A stretch of 64,000 nucleotides of DNA from Dactylosporangium sp. AC04546 (GCF_022095675.1 NZ_JAHYSG010000056.1:1-64000); one strand, 5' to 3'; positions 16,613-25,744 are shown, numbered from the stretch's first letter. Numbers and translations are program-made. The notes: generated by a model not told the origin, from the sequence alone.

Positions 16613-17530
16613 TCAGCGCAGGGACTGCAGCGCGGAGCGGATCCGTTTGAGCAGCGAGTCGTCGGGGGACCTGTCGATGGCGCCCGGCAGCACCGCGAGG
16701 GCGCTCACCCCGGCCGGGAGCTCGCGCCGGCGCTGGGCGGGCGGATCGTCGAACGTGTACGTGCCGGGCACCCGCTTCGGCAGTTCCGGCTCGCCGGGCG
16801 CGACCACAGCCTCCGGATCCTCCGGAGCCTGTGCCACCGCGGGTGCCGTGACCAGGCCGGCCGCGGCCAGCCGCCGGACGTCCAGCGTGACCGCGTAGGC
16901 CGAGCGGCCGAGCAGGCCCGCGAGGTCCTGCGGCGTCCGCCGGCCGTCGGCGTGCAGCACGATCTCCCACTGCAGGCCGGACAGCAGCACGCGGTCGAGT
17001 CCGGGCCGGAGGACCGGCACGACCGGTGCGAGGTCGGTTGCTTCTGACGGGTGCACTTCGTCGATCATGCGCCGTTGCCGGACGACGTGATCGCACAACT
17101 GGTCCGCCGTCACGGTGTTCTCGGCACCGAGCCAGTGCTCGATGCCCGCGTCGAAGCGGAGGTCGGCGCCCTTGGTCGACAGTACGAAGAACGCCGCGTC
17201 GTACAGCGCCTGGACCGCGCACAGCTCCAGCTCGGCGGCGGTGACGTGCCCGCCCTCCACCAGAGCCCGGGCCGGCAGCGAGGGGATGGTCTCCCAGACC
17301 TGCTCCTCGACCCTGCCGCAGGCGGTGAGCAGGCGGTCGACGCTCGGCGCGGCCGGCGACTCGACGCCGGTGACCCGGCCCTCGCGCAGGAACACCACGC
17401 CGCCGGGCTCGCCGACGACGGTGAGGGCGCCGGTGACGCCGGCCGCGGCCAGCTGGCCCAGCGCCTTCACGGGTGAGGTACCCCGGGCCAGCCGGGGCTG
17501 TCGGCCGACCACCGCGACGCCCGCGTTCAC
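16613..17530 (-). CDS. DUF4388 (PATAN-like) domain protein
   Basis: 305 residues. The N-terminal part has the DUF4388 pattern GALTVVGEPGGVVFLREGRVTGVESPAAPS (about 33-62), then a winged-helix-like region with CGRVEEQVWE. A second helical domain at about 190-230 (LQWEIVLHADGRRTPQDLAGLLGRS) resembles a further winged helix, and a Pro/Glu-rich tail ends in a basic helix. DUF4388/PATAN proteins occur with roadblock proteins and two-component systems in signalling clusters. The start GTG overlaps the stop of the upstream roadblock gene by four bases. Confidence 0.78.
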   Translation of the reverse strand: MNAGVAVVGRQPRLARGTSPVKALGQLAAAGVTGALTVVGEPGGVVFLREGRVTGVESPAAPSVDRLLTACGRVEEQVWETIPSLPARALVEGGHVTAAELELCAVQALYDAAFFVLSTKGADLRFDAGIEHWLGAENTVTADQLCDHVVRQRRMIDEVHPSEATDLAPVVPVLRPGLDRVLLSGLQWEIVLHADGRRTPQDLAGLLGRSAYAVTLDVRRLAAAGLVTAPAVAQAPEDPEAVVAPGEPELPKRVPGTYTFDDPPAQRRRELPAGVSALAVLPGAIDRSPDDSLLKRIRSALQSLR

Positions 17531-17913
17531 GCGAGGTCGTCGGCCAGCGCGCGGACCCGGCGCCGGGCGATCGCCAGGTTGCCCTCCGTCCGGTCCAGCC
17601 AGACGTAGAGCACCAGTCGCGAGTCGAAGGCGGTCCGCACCGGCCGGATCAGGTGATACGCGGCCGACGTGCTGATGATGACGTCCTCGACGGTGTCGCC
17701 CGGGACGGCCGGGGCGTAGGCCGCGGTCTGCATCGCGGCGTGGATGACGCTCGCCGTGCCCAGCGCGGCGGCGGCCGGGTCGGCATGCGGTGCGACCTGG
17801 TCCTGGCCGCCCTCCAGGCCGAGGGTCTGCCCGGTCGTGTAGTCGATGAGGCTGGCTCCGATGGCACCGCGGATGGTCATGGCGCGGCGAAGGCACTCAT
17901 CGATCGCAGGCAC
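17527..17913 (-). CDS. roadblock/LC7-like small protein (first in cluster)
   Basis: About 128 residues, paralogous to the protein at 15712-16083. Start choice is uncertain: the GTG at 17911-17913 has GGGAGA 12 bases upstream and aligns with the paralogue's start, while ATGs at 17976 and 18006 would add unconserved residues. It appears to be the first gene of the four-gene run and is coupled to the DUF4388 gene by a GTGA overlap. The 280-base region before it is lower in GC and is shared with the divergent VOC gene. Confidence 0.75.
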   Translation of the reverse strand: MPAIDECLRRAMTIRGAIGASLIDYTTGQTLGLEGGQDQVAPHADPAAAALGTASVIHAAMQTAAYAPAVPGDTVEDVIISTSAAYHLIRPVRTAFDSRLVLYVWLDRTEGNLAIARRRVRALADDLA

Positions 17914-18194
17914 AGGCAGGGTCTCCCGTCGGGCGGCCGGGGGGGAATGCGCGACGGTGGCAGGGGCCAGAACCATGCGCAACAGGCAAATTACCTCGCA
18001 CGCCATGATCGACTACGCCGTGCAATCGGCTGATAACCACTGGCCGATAAGACTTTGGATTTTGCAATGCGCACGTTTGACCTTCGTGACCTCCGGAAAG
18101 ACGGTAGGGTGCGTCGCCCGAGCTCGGCGGCGTGGCTGTATCCAGGTGTCGACGCGGCGTATGGTGGGTCCCCACGCCGACCACGGAGGTGTGC

Positions 18195-18548
18195 ATGGGG
18201 AGCCGGTGGTATGCCCTGATCGTCGATGCGATCGACCCGGAGCGCCTCGCTCGCTGGTGGGCCGAGGTGCTCGACCAGCAGGTCGAACGCGTGTCACCGG
18301 ACGAGGTCGTGGTGGGGCCGGACCGCGACGGCCATCCCCGGCTGGTCTTCCTGCGCCACGCCGAGGTGAAGCACGCGAAGAACCGGCTGCACCTCGACCT
18401 CCGCCCGGACGACCTCGACGGTGAGATCGAGCGCCTGGTCAACATGGGCGCCCGGCACGTCGACGTCGGCCAGCCGGACGAGGCCGCCTGGGTCGTGCTG
18501 GCCGACCCCGAGGGCAACGAGTTCTGTGTGATCAGGCCGAGGCGATGA
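18195..18548 (+). CDS. VOC superfamily (glyoxalase-like) protein
   Basis: 117 residues with the glyoxalase/bleomycin-resistance fold. Hallmarks are PERLARWWAEVLDQ at the start of the module, KNRLHLDLRPDD in the middle and the closing LADPEGNEFCVIRPR. This subfamily is abundant in actinobacteria and usually of unknown substrate. GGAGG precedes the ATG by 4 bases. The stop overlaps the start of the AI-2E-type permease gene, so they are co-transcribed. A related protein lies at 23191. Confidence 0.85.
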   Translation: MGSRWYALIVDAIDPERLARWWAEVLDQQVERVSPDEVVVGPDRDGHPRLVFLRHAEVKHAKNRLHLDLRPDDLDGEIERLVNMGARHVDVGQPDEAAWVVLADPEGNEFCVIRPRR

Positions 18549-19642
18549 CCTTCGCGAAGGTGTACCGGCTGAGCGTCGCGGCGGGCCTCGGTCTGCTGAC
18601 GGTCACCGGGGGCGCCTTCGCGCTGTACAGCGTCCGGCGGGTCCTCGTCCAGGTGGTCATCGCGCTGTTCGTGGCGGTGAGCCTCGACCCGGCGGTGCGC
18701 CTGCTGATCCGGCACGGGGTGCGGCGCTCGGTCGCGGTCGCGGCCATCCTGGTCGTCGCCGTCGGGATCCTGGTCGCCTTCGTCTGGTCGCTGGTCCCGC
18801 CCCTCGTCGGGCAGGCCGGTGAGCTGCTGCAGCACATCCCGCGGTACCTCCAGGAGCTCCCGGAACGCTCCCGCGCCTACCGCGAGGTCGCCGACCGCTA
18901 CGGCCTGACCGAGCGGCTCACCGAGTTCGCCAGGAGCGTGCCCGGGAAGGTCGGCGGCGGCGCCCTCGGCGTGATCACCGGCATCTTCAGCGCCCTCTTC
19001 AACGTGCTGCTCGTCGCCGTGCTCACCATCTACTTCATGGCCGACCTGCCCCGGCTGCGCCGCGGGCTGGTCCGGCTGGTGCCCCGGGCCCGCCGCCCGC
19101 GCGCCGCGCAGGCCGTGAACGTCGTCGTCGACAAGGTCGGCGGCTACATGATCGGCAACCTGATCATCTCGCTGTTCGCGGGCGTCACGTCGTTCGTCTG
19201 CCTGTTCGCCCTCGGCGTGCCCTACGCCCTGCCGCTCGCGGTGTTCGTCGCGGTCACCGACCTGATCCCGATGATCGGCGCCACCGTCGGCGCGGTGGGC
19301 TGCACGGTCGTCGCGCTGGTCACCGTCGGCCTATGGCCGGCGGCGGTGGTCGTCGCCCTGTTCTTCCTGGCCTACCAGCAGCTGGAGAACTACCTCATCG
19401 CGCCCCGCGTGCTGCGCAACACCGTCGACCTGTCGTCGATCTCGGTGCTGCTCGCGGCCCTGGTGGGCGGCGCCGTCCTGGGCGTGGTCGGCGCGCTCAT
19501 GGCGATCCCGATCGTCGCCGCCGTCAAGGTGCTCATGAGCCCGATGGTCGAGGCGCTCAACCAGCCGCCGGAGCCCGCCGAGCCGGCCGCGCCGCCGCCG
19601 GTGCCGATCCCGGCGCCGCGCGAGCAGGACGGTGCTGACTGA
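18545..19642 (+). CDS. AI-2E family transporter
   Basis: A 365-residue membrane protein of the AI-2 exporter/PerM family. It has about seven hydrophobic segments, with paired segments at the N-terminus and an amphipathic middle region (about 90-150). The conserved C-terminal block runs from AVTDLIPMIGATVGA through FFLAYQQLENYLIAPRVL. The last ~30 residues are Pro/Ala-rich. Family members export small molecules or act as antiporters, and the name does not prove AI-2 transport. The start ATG overlaps the VOC stop by 4 bases. Confidence 0.88.
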   Translation: MTFAKVYRLSVAAGLGLLTVTGGAFALYSVRRVLVQVVIALFVAVSLDPAVRLLIRHGVRRSVAVAAILVVAVGILVAFVWSLVPPLVGQAGELLQHIPRYLQELPERSRAYREVADRYGLTERLTEFARSVPGKVGGGALGVITGIFSALFNVLLVAVLTIYFMADLPRLRRGLVRLVPRARRPRAAQAVNVVVDKVGGYMIGNLIISLFAGVTSFVCLFALGVPYALPLAVFVAVTDLIPMIGATVGAVGCTVVALVTVGLWPAAVVVALFFLAYQQLENYLIAPRVLRNTVDLSSISVLLAALVGGAVLGVVGALMAIPIVAAVKVLMSPMVEALNQPPEPAEPAAPPPVPIPAPREQDGAD

Positions 19643-19687
19643 TTCGGTCGAGGCCTGTCAGCTCAGGACGGGATCTAAGCTCGAACC

Positions 19688-20941
19688 GTGACGTCTGACG
19701 AACAGCGCTTTGTCGAAGAGCCGTTGAAGGACTTCACCACGACCACCGCCGACAACGGGCGGACCGCGTTCCAGCGCGACCGGGCCCGGGTGCTGCACTC
19801 GGCCGGGTTCCGGCGGCTGGCCACCAAGACCCAGGTGCACGCGGCCGGCGCCGACTCGTTCCTGCGCACCCGCCTCACCCACTCGCTGGAGGTCGCCCAG
19901 ATCGGCCGGGAGATGGGCGCCCGGCTCGGCTGCGACCCGGACGTCGTCGACACCGCCGGCCTCGCCCACGACCTGGGTCACCCGCCGTTCGGGCACAACG
20001 GCGAGGACGCGCTCGACGCCGTCTCGGCCGCGTGCGGCGGGTTCGAGGGCAACGCGCAGACCCTGCGGGTGCTCACCCGCCTGGAGGCCAAGGTGGTGGC
20101 CCCCGACGGCGGCTCGGCCGGGCTCAACCTCACCCGGGCGGCGCTCGACGCCGTCTCGAAGTACCCGTGGCCGCGCCGCCCCGAGTCCCGCAAGTTCGGC
20201 GTGTACCCCGACGACCGCGCCGTCTTCGACTGGCTGCGCGCCGACGCGCCCGGCGAGGGCCGGCGCTGCCTGGAGGCCCAGGTCATGGACTGGGCCGACG
20301 ACGTCGCCTACTCCGTGCACGACCTGGAGGACGGCATCCACGGCGGGTACGTGCACCTGGCGCCGCTGCGCGACGACGCCGGCGAGCGGGCCGCGCTGTG
20401 CGCCGACGTTGCCGCCGCGTACTCCCACGAGACCGCCGACGACCTGGGGCTGGTCCTGGTCGACCTGCTCGCCGACCCGGTGTTCGCGGCGCTCGACGAC
20501 TACGACGGCAGCCACGCGGCACAGGTCGCGCTGAAGCGGATGACCAGCGTGCTGACCGGCCGGTTCGCCGCCGCCGCGGTCGCCGCCACCCGGGCCGTCC
20601 ACGGCGACGGTCCGCTGCGCCGCTACGCGGCCGACCTCGTCGTCCCGCCGCTGGTCCGGGCGCACTGTGCGCTGCTCAAGGGGATCGCGCTGCGGTACGT
20701 GATGCGCCGCCCGGGATCCGGTCAGCGCTACGCCGACGAGGTCACCGTCCTGCGGGAGCTGGTGGCGGCGCTGCTGGACCGCGCGCCGGACGGCCTCGAC
20801 CCCGTCTTCGCCCCGATGTGGCGCGCCGCCCCCGACGACGCGGCGCGGCTGCGGGTGGTGATCGACCAGGTGGCCAGCCTGACGGACCCGGCAGCGCTGG
20901 CATGGCACGAGCGATTGCGGAAGGCTGGTAGGCATGGCTGA
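19688..20941 (+). CDS. dgt: deoxyguanosinetriphosphate triphosphohydrolase-like protein
   Basis: A 417-residue HD-domain enzyme. Metal ligands are seen in TRLTHSLEVAQIG (H65), HDLGHPPFGHNGE (H94, D95) and the later VMDWADDVAYSVHDLEDG stretch, which completes the HD site. It hydrolyses dNTPs to deoxynucleoside and triphosphate and so helps set dNTP pools. Start is GTG. It overlaps the flavoenzyme gene by 8 bases. In many actinobacteria dgt lies close to dnaG, as here within 19 kb. Confidence 0.93.
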   Translation: MTSDEQRFVEEPLKDFTTTTADNGRTAFQRDRARVLHSAGFRRLATKTQVHAAGADSFLRTRLTHSLEVAQIGREMGARLGCDPDVVDTAGLAHDLGHPPFGHNGEDALDAVSAACGGFEGNAQTLRVLTRLEAKVVAPDGGSAGLNLTRAALDAVSKYPWPRRPESRKFGVYPDDRAVFDWLRADAPGEGRRCLEAQVMDWADDVAYSVHDLEDGIHGGYVHLAPLRDDAGERAALCADVAAAYSHETADDLGLVLVDLLADPVFAALDDYDGSHAAQVALKRMTSVLTGRFAAAAVAATRAVHGDGPLRRYAADLVVPPLVRAHCALLKGIALRYVMRRPGSGQRYADEVTVLRELVAALLDRAPDGLDPVFAPMWRAAPDDAARLRVVIDQVASLTDPAALAWHERLRKAGRHG

Positions 20942-22175
20942 CGAGCGGACGTTTGTGATCGTGGGAGCGAGCCTCGCCGGGGCGAAGGCCGCCGAGACGC
21001 TGCGCGCCGAGGGCTTCACCGGCGCGGTGCTGCTGATCGGCGAGGAGACGGAGCGGCCGTACGAGCGGCCGCCGCTGTCCAAGGCCTACCTCCAGGGCTC
21101 CGAGGAGGCGCGCGAGAAGGCCTTCGTCCACCCCGCGTCGTGGTACGACGAGAACAACGTCGATCTCCGCCTCGCCACCCGGGTCACCCACCTCGACCCG
21201 GTCGCCCACACGGTCACCCTCGACGGCGTCGACCCGGTGCGGTACGACAAACTCCTGCTCACCACCGGCTCCCGGGTCCGCACCCTGCCCGTCCCCGGCG
21301 CCGAGCTGACCGGCGTGCGCTACCTGCGCACCGTCGACGAGTCCGACGCCCTGCTCGCCCACCTCCGCATCGCGAGCAACGTGGTCGTCGTGGGGGCCGG
21401 CTGGATCGGCCTGGAGACCGCCGCCGCGGCCCGCAAGCACGGCGCCACCGTCACCGTGGTCGAGCAGGCGTCCCTGCCGCTCCAGCGGGTCCTCGGCGAC
21501 GAGGTCGCGACGGTGTTCGCCGACCTCCACCGCGCCAACGGCGTCGACTTCCGCTTCGGTACCTCGGTGTCGTCCTTCGACGGCGACGGCACGCTGTCGT
21601 CGGTGACCCTGACCGACGGCACGGTCCTGCCGGCGGACATCGCGATCGTCGGCGTCGGCATCCAGCCCAACACCGAGCTGGCCGTCGACGGCGGCCTGGA
21701 GGTCGACAACGGCATCCTGGTCGACGCGGGCCTGCGCACCTCCGACCCGGACATCTACGCCGCCGGCGACGTGGTGAACCTGGAGCACCCGTGGCTGGGC
21801 CGGCGCATCCGCGTCGAGCACTGGGCCAACGCCCTCAACGGCGGCAAGGCGGCCGGCAAGGCCCTGCTGGGCGAGCCGGTGGTCTTCGACCGCGTCCCGT
21901 ACTTCTTCTCCGACCAGTACGACCTGGGCATGGAGTACTCCGGCTTCGCCGAGCCGGGCGGCTACGACCGCGTGGTCTTCCGCGGCGACGTCGCGGCGCG
22001 GGAGTTCATCGCCTTCTGGGTCAAGGACGGCCGCGTCCTGGCCGGCATGAACGCCAACGTGTGGGACGTGACGGACGACATCCAGCAGCTGGTCCGCGCC
22101 GGCTACGCGGGCCGCCCGGTCGACCTGGCCCGCCTGGCCGACCCGGACGTGCCGCTGGGCGACCTGCTCGGCTGA
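20934..22175 (+). CDS. FAD-dependent ferredoxin/rubredoxin reductase-like oxidoreductase
   Basis: 413 residues. FAD-binding motif VGASLAGAKAAETLR lies at the N-terminus and the NAD(P)H-binding GAGWIGLETAAAARK at about 146-160. The second FAD motif IYAAGDVVNLEHP is at about 276-288, and a reductase C-terminal dimerisation domain follows. It belongs to the BphA4/PuxB-type ferredoxin reductases that pass electrons from NAD(P)H to a ferredoxin for a P450 or dioxygenase. No ferredoxin or P450 gene is adjacent. Start ATG overlaps dgt by 8 bases. Confidence 0.9.
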   Translation: MADERTFVIVGASLAGAKAAETLRAEGFTGAVLLIGEETERPYERPPLSKAYLQGSEEAREKAFVHPASWYDENNVDLRLATRVTHLDPVAHTVTLDGVDPVRYDKLLLTTGSRVRTLPVPGAELTGVRYLRTVDESDALLAHLRIASNVVVVGAGWIGLETAAAARKHGATVTVVEQASLPLQRVLGDEVATVFADLHRANGVDFRFGTSVSSFDGDGTLSSVTLTDGTVLPADIAIVGVGIQPNTELAVDGGLEVDNGILVDAGLRTSDPDIYAAGDVVNLEHPWLGRRIRVEHWANALNGGKAAGKALLGEPVVFDRVPYFFSDQYDLGMEYSGFAEPGGYDRVVFRGDVAAREFIAFWVKDGRVLAGMNANVWDVTDDIQQLVRAGYAGRPVDLARLADPDVPLGDLLG

Positions 22176-22180
22176 GGTCG

Positions 22181-23128
22181 CTACCGCGACGAGCGGCGGT
22201 GGGCCTGGTGGAGGCGCTTCGCCAGGAGGTCCAGTTCGGTGATCAGCTCCGGTGGTTCCAGGACCGTGAAGTCGTGGCCCAGCAACGCCAGGCGGGAGGC
22301 CAGGAACGGCAGGGAGTCGGCGCCCGCGGTCAGCAGGCAGCGGTCGCGGTCCATGGCCTCGACCACCGCGGTGGTGGCGGGTACCAGCTCGGCGACCACG
22401 TCGGCGGGGGCCTCGATGACGACGCGGGCGCGGTGGCGGTACACCGACGTCGTGATGGCGTCGGCGACGAACGCGGCGGCATCGGGCGCGTCGCGGTCGG
22501 AGTAGCGTGGGCCCGCGGCCGGCCGGCCGGTGATCCGGTCGGCGCGGAACGTGCGCCAGTCGTCGCCGGAGTAGGCCATCAGGTACCACCGGCGGCCGGC
22601 ATGGACCAGGCGGTGCGGCTCGACGTCGCGGGTGCCGAGCTGGCCGTCGCGGCGGCGGTACTCGAACGTGAGGCGGTGCCGGCTGTGGCACGCCTCCGCG
22701 ATCACGGCCAGCACCTCGGGGTCGACCGTCGGGGCGGGGCCGCCGAGCGGCACCGTGGCCTGGCGCAGCGCGGCCGCCCGCTCGCGCAGCCGGGCCGGCA
22801 GGATGCGCTCCAGCTTCGCCAGCGCCCGCAGCGACGTCTCCGCGATGCCGGTCATGCTGGTCGAGGTGCGCAGGCTCAGCACCACCGCGACGGCCTCGTC
22901 GTCGTCGAGCAGCAGCGGCGGCAGGACCGAGCCGGCGCCGAGGCGGTAGCCGCCGGCCACGCCCGGGGTGGCCTCGACCGGGTAGCCGAGCTCGCGCAGC
23001 CGTGCCACGTCGCGCCGCAGCGTCCGCACCGTGACCTGGAGCCGCTCGGCCAGCTCGGCGCCGGACCACTCCGGCCTGCGCTGCAGGATCGACAGCAGGC
23101 GCAGCAGCCGGGCCGACGTGTCGAGCAT
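22181..23128 (-). CDS. WYL-domain transcriptional regulator (DeoR-like HTH)
   Basis: 315 residues. The N-terminal helix-turn-helix (SGAELAERLQVTVRTLRRDVARL) is followed by the short wing ATPGVAGGYRLG. A WYL domain follows at about 140-235, with RHRLTFEYRR and RWYLMAYSGDDWRTFRADRI, and then a C-terminal WCX-type extension. Regulators of this type respond to small ligands or nucleic acids. The ATG at 23126-23128 was chosen because relatives begin at LDTSARLL; an ATG 21 bases upstream is possible. It is convergent with the reductase gene (5 bases apart) and divergent from the VOC gene. Confidence 0.88.
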   Translation of the reverse strand: MLDTSARLLRLLSILQRRPEWSGAELAERLQVTVRTLRRDVARLRELGYPVEATPGVAGGYRLGAGSVLPPLLLDDDEAVAVVLSLRTSTSMTGIAETSLRALAKLERILPARLRERAAALRQATVPLGGPAPTVDPEVLAVIAEACHSRHRLTFEYRRRDGQLGTRDVEPHRLVHAGRRWYLMAYSGDDWRTFRADRITGRPAAGPRYSDRDAPDAAAFVADAITTSVYRHRARVVIEAPADVVAELVPATTAVVEAMDRDRCLLTAGADSLPFLASRLALLGHDFTVLEPPELITELDLLAKRLHQAHRRSSR

Positions 23129-23190
23129 GGACCCGATTCTGCCAGCCATTGAGGACCGAACCTGTCCGCGATTGTGGTTAGCGTGAGGTC

Positions 23191-23613
23191 ATGGCATACG
23201 AGTTCCAGGTCACCCAGGACAGCACCGACCCGCACAACCTCGCCGACTGGTGGGCCGAGACCCTGGGCTGGGAGGTCGAGCCCCAGGACGAGGCGTTCAT
23301 CCGCCGCATGGTCAGCGAGGGCCACGCCCGCGAGGATGAGACCACGACCCACAACGGGAGGCTCGTGTGGAGGGCGGGCGCCGCGATCCGCCACCCCGAC
23401 CGGCCGCGGGTGCTGTTCCAGTGGGTGCCCGAGGAGAAGACGACCAAGAACCGGATGCACCTCGACGTGCGGGTCGGCGACGAGGACCTCGACGCCGTGG
23501 TGCAGAAGCTGGTCGACCGGGGCGCGACGTTCGTGCACCACCGCTCGCAGGGGCCCTACACCTGGAGCACCCTCACGGACCCACAGGGGAACGAGTTCTG
23601 CGTGTCCCGCTGA
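23191..23613 (+). CDS. VOC superfamily protein
   Basis: 140 residues of the same glyoxalase-like subfamily as the protein at 18195. PHNLADWWAETLGWEVEP opens the domain, then KNRMHLDVRVGDED, and LTDPQGNEFCVSR at the end. It is slightly longer because of a Glu/Thr-rich insertion at about 45-58. It is divergent from the WYL regulator with 62 bases between starts, so the regulator may control it. Substrate unknown. Confidence 0.85.
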   Translation: MAYEFQVTQDSTDPHNLADWWAETLGWEVEPQDEAFIRRMVSEGHAREDETTTHNGRLVWRAGAAIRHPDRPRVLFQWVPEEKTTKNRMHLDVRVGDEDLDAVVQKLVDRGATFVHHRSQGPYTWSTLTDPQGNEFCVSR

Positions 23614-23659
23614 GCGCGACCCGCGAAACCACCGCGAGCGGGGGCCGGCCCACACGCGG

Positions 23660-24388
23660 TCACCGGGTGCCGGGGGTCACCAGGCCCGTCTCGTAGGCCA
23701 GCACGATCGCCTGGGCGCGGTCGCGCAGGGACAGCTTCGACAGGATCCGCGCCACGTGCGTCTTCACCGTGGCGTCGCTGAGGTGGAGGCGCCCGGCCAG
23801 CTCGGCGTTGCTCAGGCCGCGGGCCAGGAGGCGGAGCACCTCCAGCTCGCGCGGGGTGAGGGACGACAGGTCGCGGTGGACCGTGGCCGTCTCGCGGGTC
23901 GCGTAGCGCTCGATCAGGCGGCGGGTGATGGCCGGGGCCAGCAGCGCGTCGCCCGCGCGGACCAGCCGCACCGCCGCCACGAGGTGCTCCGGGCTCACGT
24001 CCTTGAGCAGGAAGCCGCTCGCGCCCGCCGACAGGGCCGCGTAGACGTAGCGGTCCAGGTCGAACGTGGTCAGGATGACGACCCGCGGCGGCGGCTCCGG
24101 CGCGGGGGCCGACAGGATGCGGCGGGTCGCCTCCAGGCCGTCCATCTCGGGCATCCGGACGTCCATCAGCACCACGTCCGGGGACGTGCGCCGGACCGCC
24201 TCGACGGCCTCCACGCCGTTGGCGGCCTCGCCGACGACCGAGATGCCGTCGGCGCTCAGGATCATGCGGAAGCCCGTGCGCACCAGGGCCTGGTCGTCGG
24301 CGATGACGACCCGCGGCGGACCGGTCACGGACCCTCCGCTTCGCTCCGGACCGGTCACGGACCCTCCGCTTCGCTCCGGACCGGTCAC
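23660..24388 (-). CDS. LuxR/NarL-type response regulator
   Basis: Receiver domain with acidic pair in VVIADDQ, phospho-acceptor in DVVLMDVRMPEMDG and lysine in FLLKDVS. The C-terminal LuxR helix-turn-helix is LTPRELEVLRLLARGLSNAEL. The partner histidine kinase is upstream. Three in-frame GTG starts (24388, 24358, 24328) exist, because a 30-bp tandem repeat carries a GGAGGG ribosome binding site and a GTG in every copy. The 24388 start overlaps the kinase stop as GTGA and is taken here (242 residues). Starting at 24328 gives 222 residues with no loss of domain. Confidence 0.9.
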   Translation of the reverse strand: MTGPERSGGSVTGPERSGGSVTGPPRVVIADDQALVRTGFRMILSADGISVVGEAANGVEAVEAVRRTSPDVVLMDVRMPEMDGLEATRRILSAPAPEPPPRVVILTTFDLDRYVYAALSAGASGFLLKDVSPEHLVAAVRLVRAGDALLAPAITRRLIERYATRETATVHRDLSSLTPRELEVLRLLARGLSNAELAGRLHLSDATVKTHVARILSKLSLRDRAQAIVLAYETGLVTPGTR

Positions 24389-24397
24389 GGACCCTCC
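24321..24397. repeat. 30-bp tandem repeat carrying RBS and start codon
   Basis: Two complete identical 30-bp units (24321-24350, 24351-24380) are followed by a 17-bp partial third (24381-24397). Read on the minus strand each unit holds GGAGGG then GTG. The unit is 10 codons long, so reading frame is preserved. Additional copies encode the peptide VTGPERSGGS. Confidence 0.95.
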
Positions 24398-25620
24398 AGG
24401 GGCAGTTCGGCGAGGACCCGGAAGCCGCCCGTCGGGCGCGGGCCCGCCGCCAACGTACCGCCGTAGACCGCGAGCCGTTCGCGCAGGCCCGCCAGCCCGC
24501 GGCCGCTGCCGCGGGCGCCCGCCGGGACGCCGCCCGAGTCGGTGACCTCGATGCGCAGCACGGCGCCGTCGGCCACCGTGACCGAGACGGTCGCCGACGC
24601 GCCGGCCGCGTGGCGCATGACGTTGGTGAGGGCCTCCTGGACGACCCGGTACGCGGCCAGGTCGATCCCCGGCGGCAGGCCGTCGACCGGGGACACGTCC
24701 AGCGTCACCGCAAGACCCGTCGAACGGACCCGCTCGACCAGCGCGGGCAGGCCGGCGAGCGAGGGCTGGGGCGCCAGGTCGAGGCCGTCGTCGTCGACCG
24801 TGAGCAGGCCGATCACCTGCCGCAGCTCGGTCATCGCGGCCCGGCCGCCGGCCTCGACGGCCAGCAGCGCCTCCTTCGCCAGCGCGGGGTCCGTGTCGAG
24901 CACCTTGCGCGCCGCGCCGGCCTGCACGACCATCACGCTCACGTTGTGGCTCACCACGTCGTGCAGCTCGCGGGCCAGCCGGGCCCGTTCGAGGTCGGTG
25001 GCCAGGCGGGCCGCCTCGTGGGCGCGCTGCCGCCAGACGTGGATCGCGTTGGCGGCCACGCCGACCGAGGACAGCAGCACGAAGGTCACCACGCCGGACG
25101 GCAGGCCGGGCAGCGTGCGGCTGCTGCCGGTGATCACCAGGACGCCCGCGACGACCACGCTGACGAGCGCGAGGTTGCGGTACCGGCTGTACATCGGGGC
25201 GCTGTACGCGGCCACCACGGACGCGACGACGGTCCAGGTCGGGTCGCCGCCCTCGGTGTAGACGCGCGCCGCGGCCAGGGCGATGATCCAGAACGACGCG
25301 AGCGGGAAGCGGCGGCGGGCCGCCAGCGGCAGCGCCGACGCCGCCGCGACCAGGAACAGCTGCCAGTCGTGCGACTCCACGGGCGGCGGCTCCAGCGGCT
25401 CCCCGAACGGAGGCGGGGACGGCGGCGGCAGGTCCGGGAACAGCTCGATCGGCAGCGGCTCGTGGACCTGCTCGGCCACGCCGTTGACGGCGCCGATCGT
25501 GAGCAGCACGGCGAGGATGACGTCGGCCGCCAACGCCCAGGCGGTGAGCCGCGGCGGTTCGCCGGTCGTCCGCCGCAGCCAGGCGATCGCGGCCCACCCT
25601 CGCCGCCGGATCGCTTCCAT
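24385..25620 (-). CDS. sensor histidine kinase (NarL-family, HisKA_3)
   Basis: 411 residues. Several N-terminal hydrophobic segments (about 20-45, then clusters up to about 160) surround a Pro-rich stretch (LPPPSPPPFGEPLEPPP). The HisKA_3 box RARLARELHDVVSHNVSVMV carries the phosphorylated histidine. The HATPase_c domain includes VVQEALTNVMRHA and a GSGRGLAGLRERL lid. The kinase pairs with the response regulator downstream (4-base overlap). It is divergent from an ABC/FtsX pair, the typical layout of a peptide-sensing system controlling its transporter. Confidence 0.92.
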   Translation of the reverse strand: MEAIRRRGWAAIAWLRRTTGEPPRLTAWALAADVILAVLLTIGAVNGVAEQVHEPLPIELFPDLPPPSPPPFGEPLEPPPVESHDWQLFLVAAASALPLAARRRFPLASFWIIALAAARVYTEGGDPTWTVVASVVAAYSAPMYSRYRNLALVSVVVAGVLVITGSSRTLPGLPSGVVTFVLLSSVGVAANAIHVWRQRAHEAARLATDLERARLARELHDVVSHNVSVMVVQAGAARKVLDTDPALAKEALLAVEAGGRAAMTELRQVIGLLTVDDDGLDLAPQPSLAGLPALVERVRSTGLAVTLDVSPVDGLPPGIDLAAYRVVQEALTNVMRHAAGASATVSVTVADGAVLRIEVTDSGGVPAGARGSGRGLAGLRERLAVYGGTLAAGPRPTGGFRVLAELPLEGP

Positions 25621-25744
25621 CGCACCAGTGTGGCAAGCGCGCCCGCGGGCGCGCGTCCCGACCGATGCGTACATCGCAGTGATGACGCGAACCGCTACCG
25701 TGGCCGACGCGCACCGCGCGGTCCCGCCAATACGGTCCGTTACC

